Origin: a virus
Reading direction: 5' to 3' (one strand)
IMG/VR virus record: IMGVR_UViG_3300043772_002597
Coordinates: 1-21,837 of that record
DNA: 21,837 bases
How positions within the stretch are numbered: the stretch's first letter is position 1; every line of letters begins with the position of its first letter. A program made the translations under genes and the position numbers. This document shows, in pieces, positions 13,285-20,373 of this stretch. Below the pieces are notes generated by a model. The model searched no databases and was not told where the DNA came from. It saw only the letters and a program-made list of their open reading frames with translations.

Positions 13285-14657
13285 AATTTTTCTCCAGGTT
13301 CAAATCCACGGAATCGTTTGTGACGGGGGAATCTCAGTGAGTATGTTCCGTCTTGGTTTTGCGTAACTGCGTCAGCTTCGACTTCACCAATGACACCAAG
13401 TAACTGATCCCGTGCGGCCCAAAACTCATCGCGATCGCTATCGCTATAACCAGTACCAACATTAACCCGAATATTTCGTTCATTGTCAACTCCTTCGTAA
13501 ATTATAGCACCCAACCGGCCTGCATTGCGACCGGTACCTTCTTCAAAACCCACAATGGTCAAGTCCACAGTGATTGTGGGTTTCCATTTCATCCATGAAT
13601 CGCTACGCTTGCAGAGATAAGGTGCATCCAGATTCTTGATCATGATACCTTCGTAGCCTTGTTCAACACTCGCTTCGGCAAATCGGCGCATGATGTCATG
13701 TCCTTCTGCTGTGTCCAAGTCTACATCCATGCCCGGCATGATTCGCAGGTTGGCAGTCTCTTCTAAGGCTGATTTGGCACTGTCAAGCCACTCCAGGCGT
13801 TTGTGCTGTTGCACATTCCAATGACCTTCTTTGAGTGCATCCAGTGGCAACACATCAAAAATGTGATACATCATGTTGTCAGTTTCAGCATCGCTCTTGC
13901 GGTGCGCCTGCTTCATGAGCTTTTGAAAAGTCTCGCCTACAATCTCACCGTCCAGTACAAATTGGCCACCGGTGCCGCGACCGTATTGAAACGCCTTACG
14001 GTTGGCTTCGATAGCTTCAGCAATCTGCGGAAAGTTTTCAAACACCTTGCCGTTGCGGCTGTACAGTGTGCAAACATCACCTTGTACCACAGCTACCACA
14101 CGAACACCATCCAGTTTGACTTCCAGGCGCTTGATGCCTTTCATCTTTTTGGGCTGATCAGTACTGTCCTGCGCCAACTGCACACTGAACACTGGGATTC
14201 GCCACTCTGTATTGCCCACAACTTTGTTGATGGTCTTTTCACTCACACCGCAACGTAGATCTTTGATGATCACTCTGCGGGCCAAGTTGTTCCACTCGTC
14301 TGAATCAAACTGTTCAGCTACTTCTTGAATACGGTCACGGGCACGATGTCCTGTGATACTACGGGTGCGTAGATTTTCCAACAGAGCCCAGAACACAGGC
14401 CAAGGATTGGCACGGCCAGTCAGGCCTGACGTTTCTGGCACTTGCCTGACGTTGAATGTGTAGAAAGGATTGTAGGCCTGATAGCAGTTGAACAAGAAAA
14501 TCTGTGCGTCACCGCTGCCCAGTTTTGCAGCCATCAAGGCTTTTTCAATTGTTTTTTCTTTGTGAATTCTACTGTCGCTGGATTCAAGATCGCGGATCCA
14601 TCCTGCGGCCATTACACCCTCAAATCGGTTGTTGTCAAAATCAATTTCATTAATCAT
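13281..14657 (-). CDS. ATP-dependent DNA ligase (T4 gp30-like)
   Basis: 458 residues. Seals nicks in duplex DNA during phage replication, recombination and repair via a Lys-AMP intermediate. The nucleotidyltransferase motifs are all visible: motif I EVKLDGVR (179-186, nucleophile K181), motif III VLDGEIV (234-240), motif IIIa near YHIFDVL, motif IV EGIMIKN (336-342) and motif V WMKWKP (355-360). The OB-fold follows (TIVGFEEGTGRNAGRLG) and ends with FPRHKRFRGFEPGEKL. The N-terminal 170 residues form the helical DNA-binding domain typical of T4-type ligases. Length is close to T4 ligase. The start codon at 14657 has only a weak purine tract (GGTGAAAG) upstream. It leads a five-gene overlapping operon. 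Confidence 0.96.
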   Translation of the reverse strand: MINEIDFDNNRFEGVMAAGWIRDLESSDSRIHKEKTIEKALMAAKLGSGDAQIFLFNCYQAYNPFYTFNVRQVPETSGLTGRANPWPVFWALLENLRTRSITGHRARDRIQEVAEQFDSDEWNNLARRVIIKDLRCGVSEKTINKVVGNTEWRIPVFSVQLAQDSTDQPKKMKGIKRLEVKLDGVRVVAVVQGDVCTLYSRNGKVFENFPQIAEAIEANRKAFQYGRGTGGQFVLDGEIVGETFQKLMKQAHRKSDAETDNMMYHIFDVLPLDALKEGHWNVQQHKRLEWLDSAKSALEETANLRIMPGMDVDLDTAEGHDIMRRFAEASVEQGYEGIMIKNLDAPYLCKRSDSWMKWKPTITVDLTIVGFEEGTGRNAGRLGAIIYEGVDNERNIRVNVGTGYSDSDRDEFWAARDQLLGVIGEVEADAVTQNQDGTYSLRFPRHKRFRGFEPGEKL

Positions 14658-14667
14658 ATTTACGCTT

Positions 14668-15075
14668 TCACCACGAACTATTATAGAACACTTTCAAGCC
14701 CAAGAACAACTCAGCACGAGCATTCTTGACGAACTCCAGATCACTTTCACGATAGTGTTCATCAGCATTGTTGCCAAAAAAGAATCCTGAAGTATTGGGC
14801 AAGGTGCCGGCAATAATGTCTAGCTCAAGGATTTCCAAGTCCTTGTATGTTAGCTCAAGTTCGTCACCATTGAAGTCACCTGAGTTGCCTTGGTTTTCCC
14901 ATAACTGTTGCATCCAACCATGTAGGTTAGGATGCTTACGCCAATAAGCAATTTCACGCGGCTTATTTACAGTAGAGGTAAGTTCTTTTAAATCATTATC
15001 AAAATTGGCGTTGTCGTAGTATTCTTTTTGTTGGCCTGCTTTGGTGGCCACGTAGGCGTACATATCCAGTCCCAT
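14668..15075 (-). CDS. Conserved phage hypothetical protein (MGLDMY family)
   Basis: 135 residues starting MGLDMYAYVATKAG. Further landmarks are AYWRKHPNLHGWMQQLW (about 43-59), the FNGDELELTYKDLEILE stretch, GTLPNTSGFFFGNN (about 90-103) and a C-terminal FLGLKVFYNSSW. This family is familiar to me from T4-like and other phages; it is sometimes labelled 'phosphoglycerate kinase' in databases without support from its sequence. No kinase motif is visible. The ATG overlaps the upstream stop (TAATG). Its 3' end contains the ligase promoter. Function unknown. Confidence 0.82.
   Translation of the reverse strand: MGLDMYAYVATKAGQQKEYYDNANFDNDLKELTSTVNKPREIAYWRKHPNLHGWMQQLWENQGNSGDFNGDELELTYKDLEILELDIIAGTLPNTSGFFFGNNADEHYRESDLEFVKNARAELFLGLKVFYNSSW
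14680..14709 (-). promoter_or_regulatory. Sigma70 promoter of the DNA ligase operon
   Basis: Minus strand: -35 TTGTTC (14709-14704), 18-nt spacer, -10 TATAAT (14685-14680). It lies entirely within the last codons of the upstream gene and predicts a leader of about 16 nt before the ligase ATG. Confidence 0.65.
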
Positions 15076-15350
15076 TACACTGCCTCCAACATGTTGGCCG
15101 GAACCTTGAACAACATTTGGCCAGTGTCAACTGTCACAAACTTGATGGCAATTTTACGAACGGTGCCACGATAAGTCACGCCGTTGCGGTTGCTGGTGAA
15201 CTTCACAGTGTCTCCCAGCATGAGACTGCGTTTGGTTTTTTGTGTAAGCTGAGTGCGAGCATATTTCACAGCGTCGATGATGCTGGTGAGCTCGGTGTTG
15301 GTGAAGTTACCAAACATGATTGCAGAATTAACGTCTTTGATGCTAGTCAT
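15075..15350 (-). CDS. Hypothetical protein with SH3/KOW-like C-terminal barrel
   Basis: 91 residues. The N-terminal half is helical (NTELTSIIDAVKYARTQL). The C-terminal half looks like a small beta barrel (LGDTVKFTS, GVTYRGTVRKIAIKFVTVDT, LFKVPANML), similar in layout to KOW/SH3-like nucleic-acid or ribosome-binding modules; the assignment is by pattern only. AGGAG lies just upstream of the ATG at 15350, and a sigma70 promoter (15410-15382) drives it. Coupled by TAATG to the MGLDMY-family gene. Confidence 0.75.
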   Translation of the reverse strand: MTSIKDVNSAIMFGNFTNTELTSIIDAVKYARTQLTQKTKRSLMLGDTVKFTSNRNGVTYRGTVRKIAIKFVTVDTGQMLFKVPANMLEAV

Positions 15351-15381
15351 TTCAACTCCTGTTTTGCTTTGCTATGTGTAT

Positions 15382-15410
15382 ATTATAGCAGTTTGGAAAA
15401 TTTTGGTCAA
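15382..15410 (-). promoter_or_regulatory. Sigma70 promoter, diverged member of the repeat set
   Basis: Minus strand: -35 TTGACC (15410-15405), 17-nt spacer, -10 TATAAT (15387-15382), followed by a CAGGAG ribosome site. Core boxes and spacing match the three 53-bp repeats to the right, but the spacer and leader have diverged. Confidence 0.85.
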
Positions 15411-15501
15411 CCATAATCCCGGGCTTAGATCTTATGCTTTGAGCTGTCCTGGTTGAGGGCCGGGTAAGGAAATTCCTTGAATGTAATACTTGTGTATTAC
15501 A
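15411..15501 (-). other. Gap with inverted repeats between two small genes
   Basis: About 85 bp without a gene, upstream of the 15410-15382 promoter. An 8-bp stem TGTAATAC/GTATTACA with a 4-nt loop (15482-15501) spans the stop codon of the upstream gene. An AAGGAA/TTCCTT palindrome (about 15467-15479) and a distant CCCGG/CCGGG pair follow. There is no U-run, so a terminator is not supported. Confidence 0.4.
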
Positions 15502-15775
15502 TTGACCAATACGTTTCTGAAGCCGGGTTGCAACTCCAGGGGGTATCTGCATCGATTGTCACAGGCTTTCCCGACATCAAATTGCGAACAGTGATCTTAG
15601 GAGCCTGGTAAGTGTCACGAGCAACAATGTTCAGTTGGCCTTCGTTCCAGCCTGCTTTGTTGCAAAGACGAGTACGAGTTGCTTTGGCGGCACCAAAAGT
15701 TTTGTATGCACGAGTTTTGTTGGGACCGTCTGTGACAATAAGACCGGTACCTTTGGATACGATTACATAAGACAT
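15497..15775 (-). CDS. Hypothetical protein
   Basis: 92 residues starting MSYVIVSKGTGLIVTDGPNK. The ATG at 15775 is fixed by AAAGGAG 6 nt upstream and by the repeat-borne promoter; the longer open frame to 15898 runs through the promoter and is not coding. The N-terminal half is basic (NKTRAYKTFGAAKATRTRLCNK) and the C-terminal half beta-rich, ending in PWSCNPASETYWSM. Looks like a small soluble early protein; no domain recognised. Confidence 0.72.
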   Translation of the reverse strand: MSYVIVSKGTGLIVTDGPNKTRAYKTFGAAKATRTRLCNKAGWNEGQLNIVARDTYQAPKITVRNLMSGKPVTIDADTPWSCNPASETYWSM

Positions 15776-15783
15776 CTTGGACT

Positions 15784-15836
15784 CCTTTTTAATTACTATA
15801 CAAGTATTATAGCAAATTGGGAATTTTTGGTCAACC
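15784..15836 (-). repeat. Promoter repeat, copy 1
   Basis: 53-bp direct repeat carrying a complete sigma70 promoter and the ribosome-site region: -35 TTGACC (15834-15829), 17-nt spacer, -10 TATAAT (15811-15806), then an AT-rich leader ending in AAAAAGG. Nearly identical to the copies at 16139-16191 and 16416-16468. It drives the gene starting at 15775. Confidence 0.88.
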
Positions 15837-15854
15837 GTTTTGTGTGTTGTTTTT

Positions 15855-16130
15855 TTACAACACCTGCCCGTTGCGATCAAACACAACCGGCTCATCAAAT
15901 TCAGGAAAATCTAGTCCGTGCGGTGCCAAACATTGGGCTACTCTTAACAAGGTAATGCCTAAAATTTCAGCAATATCCTCGGGTTCAAAATCACCCATAA
16001 CATAAAGATTACTGATATTCCAATCAACTGATTTTGTAGTATCTACATAATCGTCCGAATCAATATTGGGACCATCATCACATTCTAGAATTAATCTAGT
16101 ATCATAATCAGCATATTCAATAACAGGCAT
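15855..16130 (-). CDS. Hypothetical acidic protein, possible helix-turn-helix
   Basis: 91 residues, very acidic (many Asp, e.g. ECDDGPNIDSDDYVD at about 16-30). The segment DFEPEDIAEILGITLLRVAQCL (about 47-68) has the spacing of a helix-turn-helix or sigma-like helix pair, but this is a pattern impression only. AAAGGAG precedes the ATG at 16130. It has its own repeat-borne promoter, whose -35 overlaps the stop codon of the upstream gene. Function unknown; a small early protein binding a host factor would fit the acidic composition. Confidence 0.7.
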   Translation of the reverse strand: MPVIEYADYDTRLILECDDGPNIDSDDYVDTTKSVDWNISNLYVMGDFEPEDIAEILGITLLRVAQCLAPHGLDFPEFDEPVVFDRNGQVL

Positions 16131-16138
16131 TATCGACT

Positions 16139-16191
16139 CCTTTTTAATTACTATACAAGTATTATAACAAAATGGGAATTAAAAGTCAAAC
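16139..16191 (-). repeat. Promoter repeat, copy 2
   Basis: Second 53-bp copy: -35 TTGACT (16189-16184), 17-nt spacer, -10 TATAAT (16166-16161), same leader. It differs from the other copies mainly in the bases around the -35. The -35 overlaps the stop codon (16188-16186) of the gene to its right. Confidence 0.88.
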
Positions 16192-16407
16192 AAAATCGTA
16201 AGCATACTCGCCGTTGATAGGGCCGTTGATTTGCACTTTCCCCACGCCAAATTTACGGCCCAATGTATGGAAAATACTGCGAGCAGTTTCTTCCGAACAA
16301 GCGGCAAATAACGTGCCAGTATCACCAAAAAATCCTGCGTGTTCGTTGTCGTTTAACAACGGACGCACCAAATAACTAACGTTGCTTTCAAATTCTTGCT
16401 GGGTCAT
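16186..16407 (-). CDS. Hypothetical protein
   Basis: 73 residues from the ATG at 16407 (MTQQEFESNVSYLVRPLL). AAAAAGGTG lies about 8 nt upstream; the longer open frame to 16470 passes through the promoter and is rejected. Middle GFFGDTGTLFAACSEETARS, then a short helix (IFHTLGRKFG) and a beta end (VQINGPINGEYAYDFV). No recognised domain. It is the first gene of the early cassette block after the structural terminator. Confidence 0.7.
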   Translation of the reverse strand: MTQQEFESNVSYLVRPLLNDNEHAGFFGDTGTLFAACSEETARSIFHTLGRKFGVGKVQINGPINGEYAYDFV

Positions 16408-16415
16408 TTGGAACA

Positions 16416-16468
16416 CCTTTTTAATTACTATACAAGTATTATAGCAAAATGGGAATTTTTGGTCAACC
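16416..16468 (-). repeat. Promoter repeat, copy 3
   Basis: Third 53-bp copy: -35 TTGACC (16466-16461), 17-nt spacer, -10 TATAAT (16443-16438). It differs from copy 1 by a single base in the spacer. It lies immediately downstream of the intrinsic terminator at 16500-16469. Confidence 0.9.
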
Positions 16469-16500
16469 AAAAAAAAAGTAGTACTTGAGTACTACTTTTT
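16469..16500 (-). terminator. Intrinsic terminator of the structural/nrdB block
   Basis: Minus strand: AAAAAGTAGTAC, loop TCAA, GTACTACTTTTT, with the T-run extending to nine T. It lies 3 nt after the stop of the 864-residue gene. The plus strand also ends in five T, so it could work both ways. It directly abuts promoter copy 3. Confidence 0.9.
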
Positions 16501-16502
16501 GA

Positions 16503-19097
16503 TTAACTGTGTACTGTAAACGATTGTGTTACCACACTTCCTGTGGCCGGATATGTGACCTGCACCTGATAGGTGCCCACTAGTGGTGCGGCAAGTCCAG
16601 TCACTGTGGCCTGCCCCGAGGCGTTCAATGTGCCAGATCCTGTGCCAAATGCACCAGAATAAGAGTATGTTGCCAATGCTGTACCAGTGATAGTCAATGT
16701 TGCTGTACTGCCGCTGGCAATGTCGTTGGGTGTGCTGAACCATCCAGTTTGATTTACTGTGACGGATTCGGTTGTGATAGATGCCACTGCATTTACCAAA
16801 ATACTAGCTGGTGTACTGCCAACTGTGACTGTGATGGTTATCAATCCAGCTGTGGGAATCATCCAGCCAGGTACTGAATAATAGACTCCACCTTCTAACG
16901 CCGCATCATCTGCTACTGCAACAGACATGGTACCCGACACTGCTGAAGATGATATCACGGCTGTCATAGCAGTGTCTGCTGGCAAGATTCTAACCTGCAA
17001 CAAAAAGTCCTGTGCCAACAACACAGTGTTGTTTTCAGCACCGTCGATGCCCAACACATTGACCTGTTGCGGCGGCAAAGGTGTTGCAGGATCAACTGCT
17101 TGTGCTACTGAGTAGTCTGCAGACAATGCACTAGCAGGAGTTTGAAATTCAGGTGCGGGCAGTACTGGTGCTGGTGGCTGTGTTAGTGTTTGATCAGTTA
17201 GTACAGTAGCAGTCGATCCTACGTTAACGGGACCAGGCCATGTAGAGGGCGCTTGATTATTGGCGCTTAACCCTGCTGTGTTCAAGGCAGCATTGTTTCT
17301 ACCTTCACGCATTGCGCCTACAACAGCTTGTCCACTGATGACTGTGGTATCGGCTACTGTGTTCAAAAATTCAGCAGGGCCTCCTGGAGAATTGCGTTGT
17401 CCGTATTGCGGCAAGCTGCCCACAAAACTCAGCACATTTGTCTGATTGTCTGACGCTGCGCCATCGTTGTAGTTTATGCCAGCACGAGCTTGATTCTCAC
17501 CTTCAGTTTCAATCTGTTGGCAGATTGAGTCAAAGGCGGTATTCAGTGTTGTGGTCTCAACAGGATATGTTGAAATCAAGCCAGTGACTATGGTTGTGGC
17601 AGCTGGGATTAGTCCTGTGGTAAACGCATCATTGCCATTGGCATATACGCCGGCTGCTGGCCCACTGGGAATGGTTACGGGTCCTGCAAATACACCGTAG
17701 TCTCCTTGTACCGTATCAAGCATGTTGCTGTAGATACTGGTCAAGCTGGTCAGTGTCATGGAGTTTAATGTTGACGTGACTTGGTTCATCAAGCCAGTTA
17801 CGTTGGCTCCGGCTGCGGTACCCAGTAGGTCGTTGATGGTAAAGGTGCCAAACTCGCCTGTGCCTGTAGCAAAAGAAGTTTGATAGTAGGAAGTTGTAGC
17901 ACTAGGTATCGGCTGAGTTAGGTCCTGAACCAGGAGCAAGCCTTTGAGTGTTTCGATATCGGCGGCTGCTTGTGCTAGTTCTGGCAAGCTAGAAGTTTCA
18001 ATACCTTTTATCTGTGCCAATGATGCTACTACTGCTCGCGTAGACACTGCTTGGGCTGGAGGAATAATTTTGGCCAGCTGATCGCACCCAGTGGGATTTT
18101 GTGTGATAATAGCAGGATTGACAGTGGCATCGGCATCATATATCAGTGCAGAGCCATTGAGTGTGGGCGTGAGCAAAGAAGGATAGCTGTTGGGAAACAC
18201 ACGCACAGGATCCAACAACTGGCTCATGTTTACTGTAGGATTGGTAGAATCAAACCCGAGTGTGGTAATATCTAGTATATCCAAAACATTTTGAAGGCCT
18301 TCTCCTGTGACTTGACTCATTCCTTGGTAGGCTTTCTTTTGTAGTGAGTCAAATTGAGTCTGTGTCAAGGTCGTGTTGCCCGATGGGGTGGCCAATTGAT
18401 CAATTTCTTCCGGTGTAAGACCTGCTGCCAGCAAAGCTGTTTCTACAGAAGGAATAGTACCTTGTGCAATTCCAGCTTGCCTGGACAGTTGTTGTAACAG
18501 TCCAGTGGGGGTAAGAATCAGTTCTAAATTTGCAAGATTGTATGCATTGCCTAGGTTTACAAGATCAACCGACAATGCCGGCAATGCAAGGCTTACTCCG
18601 CTCATGTCACAGGTAATGAGATTGTTCATGTTGGTGAATGTGGGACCAAGATAGGTAGTAGCATTCACTGCACAATAGATCAACTCAGTGGTCTGTTGTT
18701 GATAGCCTGCAGCAGACGAAAATACTCCAGCAAACTGACTCAAATTACCATCGCCTAGGTATCTATCAGCAGTGTCTATGATCAAGTTGCCAAAGCCGCC
18801 TGTGACTGTTGTAGGAATAATTGGCTCGGTTTGCACTGACACCACAGTGTTGGCATATGCAGTGGGAATACTAGCACTCAGAGCCGGACATGTGTTGGCA
18901 CTGAGTGTTTGCAAAGTGGTCACAATACTGTTGCTAACCCCCCAGGTATTGGCCAGGCTCACTGTGTCAATTAAATTTTCAACAAAGGTCAAGGAAGAAT
19001 ATGATGCTACTGCACTGGTCAGAGACACTGGTTTAGCAATACCAACGTTGGCCAACATGCCTGCGCCTGCTATCAGTTGCAACGGTGTATAACTCAT
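16503..19097 (-). CDS. Large phage structural protein with C-terminal Ig-like domains
   Basis: 864 residues from the ATG at 19097, which overlaps the PAAR stop (TGATG); a TTG one codon earlier is less likely. The composition is typical of an extracellular or virion protein: rich in Thr, Ser, Ala, Val, Gly and Asn, few charges. A long low-complexity but largely non-repetitive N-terminal part (about 1-620) leads to a Pro-rich linker (QPPAPVLPAPEFQTPAS, about 630-650). The last 170 residues consist of beta-sandwich, bacterial Ig-like repeats, ending GTYQVQVTYPATGSVVTQSFTVHS (described from its final strand pair). Coupling to PAAR suggests a spike-tip-associated, baseplate or adhesion protein; an effector delivered with the spike is an alternative. 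No enzymatic motif seen. Confidence 0.8.
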   Translation of the reverse strand: MSYTPLQLIAGAGMLANVGIAKPVSLTSAVASYSSLTFVENLIDTVSLANTWGVSNSIVTTLQTLSANTCPALSASIPTAYANTVVSVQTEPIIPTTVTGGFGNLIIDTADRYLGDGNLSQFAGVFSSAAGYQQQTTELIYCAVNATTYLGPTFTNMNNLITCDMSGVSLALPALSVDLVNLGNAYNLANLELILTPTGLLQQLSRQAGIAQGTIPSVETALLAAGLTPEEIDQLATPSGNTTLTQTQFDSLQKKAYQGMSQVTGEGLQNVLDILDITTLGFDSTNPTVNMSQLLDPVRVFPNSYPSLLTPTLNGSALIYDADATVNPAIITQNPTGCDQLAKIIPPAQAVSTRAVVASLAQIKGIETSSLPELAQAAADIETLKGLLLVQDLTQPIPSATTSYYQTSFATGTGEFGTFTINDLLGTAAGANVTGLMNQVTSTLNSMTLTSLTSIYSNMLDTVQGDYGVFAGPVTIPSGPAAGVYANGNDAFTTGLIPAATTIVTGLISTYPVETTTLNTAFDSICQQIETEGENQARAGINYNDGAASDNQTNVLSFVGSLPQYGQRNSPGGPAEFLNTVADTTVISGQAVVGAMREGRNNAALNTAGLSANNQAPSTWPGPVNVGSTATVLTDQTLTQPPAPVLPAPEFQTPASALSADYSVAQAVDPATPLPPQQVNVLGIDGAENNTVLLAQDFLLQVRILPADTAMTAVISSSAVSGTMSVAVADDAALEGGVYYSVPGWMIPTAGLITITVTVGSTPASILVNAVASITTESVTVNQTGWFSTPNDIASGSTATLTITGTALATYSYSGAFGTGSGTLNASGQATVTGLAAPLVGTYQVQVTYPATGSVVTQSFTVHS

Positions 19098-19396
19098 CAA
19101 CGGCCACCTACAAACACATTAGGTGATCCGCCAACCCTAGCATGGCCGCAGGTGTCAGCATTGGTAGTTACAACCACTGGTTTATTACCAGCCCTAACTG
19201 AAGCAACACCGCCAGCTGTTTTTTGACTCCCGTCATTATGCACAGTTTTTGATCCTTTTTTGCCGTAAGGAGGATGAGCAGTCACAGCCTGGCTCGGAAT
19301 CATAATTGGCAGATTGTTTACACGTACTGAATCAACTCCGCCTTGGGCCACACCGTCACCGGCATTCTTGTCACCTCGTCGCTGTGCTGCTGGCAT
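19097..19396 (-). CDS. PAAR-domain spike-tip protein
   Basis: 99 residues. MPAAQRRGD at the N-terminus and the later VTAHPPYGKKG, VRAGNKPVV, DTCGHARVGGSPNVFVGG segments are hallmarks of PAAR proteins. These form a small zinc-bound cone that caps the beta-helical spike of contractile tails (T4 gp5 type) and of type VI secretion. C-terminal CGH and the HPP motif supply likely zinc ligands. It has no fused extension. It starts 1 nt after the stop of the upstream gene and its stop overlaps the next start, so the 864-residue protein is co-translated and a natural partner. Strong evidence for a contractile-tailed (myovirus) phage. Confidence 0.92.
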   Translation of the reverse strand: MPAAQRRGDKNAGDGVAQGGVDSVRVNNLPIMIPSQAVTAHPPYGKKGSKTVHNDGSQKTAGGVASVRAGNKPVVVTTNADTCGHARVGGSPNVFVGGR

Positions 19397-19397
19397 A

Positions 19398-19706
19398 TTA
19401 TCCTAGTATAAGTTTCTTTTCTGGTACTTTGATACCAGTTGTTGCTTCTAGGTATTTCATTTTGACTGAGTCATCAGTCTTGGATACCAAAGAAACGCTG
19501 TTAGTATTTAACCTAATTTCTTCCTTGGGATCTGCTGTGAACAAACTGGGCACAAGTCCCATGCCCTGTGGCCCAGGGGCAATGCTCACAGGTTCTTCAA
19601 GGATTAACCAGTCGCCGCCAGATTGTTTGACCTTGGCGACCATTTCCTCGCCTGAGTTCATTTTGAATGTGTATACTTGATTGTGTTCGAGTGCTAGTTG
19701 TGTCAT
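19398..19706 (-). CDS. Small beta-rich phage protein, Sm-like pattern
   Basis: 102 residues: YTFKMNSGEEMVAKVKQSGGDWLILEEPVSI (about 12-42) looks like the first strands of an LSm/SH3-type barrel. GPQGMGLVPSLFTADPKEEIRLN follows and a Lys-rich end carries YLEATTGIKVPEKK. The family is familiar from T4-like environmental phages near structural genes, but I know no assigned function. Overlaps the glutaredoxin stop by TAATG. Could be a structural, RNA-binding or assembly protein. Confidence 0.75.
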   Translation of the reverse strand: MTQLALEHNQVYTFKMNSGEEMVAKVKQSGGDWLILEEPVSIAPGPQGMGLVPSLFTADPKEEIRLNTNSVSLVSKTDDSVKMKYLEATTGIKVPEKKLILG

Positions 19707-19936
19707 TAGACGCTTTCTGTTAGTTTAGCTTTGAGTTCTGTAAATCCACCAATGAGTTCTCCGTCAAGGATAATCTGTGGTACTGTTCTGGCTGTGGGGA
19801 TTGCTTCTAGCAATTCTTCTTTAGTATAACCATCTCCAATTTTGCGTTCTTCAAATGGTATACCTTTTTGTGTTAATAGTGCCTTGGCTTGATCGCAATA
19901 GGGACAGTGATATTTGCTCCATACAATTGCTTGCAT
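19706..19936 (-). CDS. grx: Glutaredoxin
   Basis: 76-residue thiol-disulfide oxidoreductase. Active-site CPYC at 11-14, cis-Pro TVP at 51-53 and GG (63-64) for glutathione binding are all present; the length is right for a single-domain phage glutaredoxin (compare T4 NrdC). It most likely re-reduces ribonucleotide reductase, whose beta subunit is encoded just upstream in the same operon, separated by one gene. Its ATG lies 2 nt after the preceding stop, with AGGAAAAT as ribosome site in the preceding end. Confidence 0.95.
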   Translation of the reverse strand: MQAIVWSKYHCPYCDQAKALLTQKGIPFEERKIGDGYTKEELLEAIPTARTVPQIILDGELIGGFTELKAKLTESV

Positions 19937-19938
19937 TT

Positions 19939-20373
19939 TTATTTTCCTAATAGTTTCATCATTGTACGTACATGTACACGATCTTTTTCTTTTTCATCTT
20001 CGGGCAATTGATCATAAGGCACATGTTGTGCCGCATTATAGTCAGCCTTGGGATTACGCTTCATCCATTCAATGTGAATGTACTCTGCGGCTTTTTCCAT
20101 GTCAGTAGAGAATTTGGCCACAGCGTCGGCGGCTGCTTTACCTGCGGCCAAGTTTTCCCTTTGCCAGTCTGGGTGAATCTTATCAAATGGTTGATTGATA
20201 TCGCCTTCAGATCCGTCGCTGTTCTTTTTGATCCTGGGTTTTGTTCCGGTAGGATCAAAGTTACGACGCCATTCTTCGTGTGCTGAACTGGCAAATTGTG
20301 TGATAGGATCTTCGTTGATTTGCATCATCTCGTTAATTTTGTCTAAATGTTTTCTAATATCTTGTTGCATCAT
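19939..20373 (-). CDS. RyR-domain-like phage protein
   Basis: 144 residues. AHEEWRRNFDP (about 31-41), DINQPFDKIHPDWQREN (about 58-73), HIEWMKRN (100-107) and VPYDQLPEDEKEKDR (118-132) together resemble the RyR repeat (first found in ryanodine receptors and present in many phages). It is a helical module thought to bind nucleotides or similar ligands in some proteins. The ATG overlaps the nrdB stop (ATGATG), implying coupling to ribonucleotide reductase. A role in nucleotide metabolism is suggested by position only. Confidence 0.75.
   Translation of the reverse strand: MMQQDIRKHLDKINEMMQINEDPITQFASSAHEEWRRNFDPTGTKPRIKKNSDGSEGDINQPFDKIHPDWQRENLAAGKAAADAVAKFSTDMEKAAEYIHIEWMKRNPKADYNAAQHVPYDQLPEDEKEKDRVHVRTMMKLLGK

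Noticed and set aside
13460-13492. TTGACA followed at 17 nt by GTTAAT on the minus strand
   Set aside because: It lies in the middle of the ligase coding sequence with a poor -10 and no gene start nearby; probably chance.
13803-14258. 151-codon plus-strand open frame
   Set aside because: It is antisense to DNA ligase motifs I-III and shows no recognisable protein pattern.
15784-16468. CRISPR-like spaced repeats
   Set aside because: The three repeats are 53 bp and separated by whole genes of unequal length; each contains a promoter and ribosome site, so they are expression cassettes.
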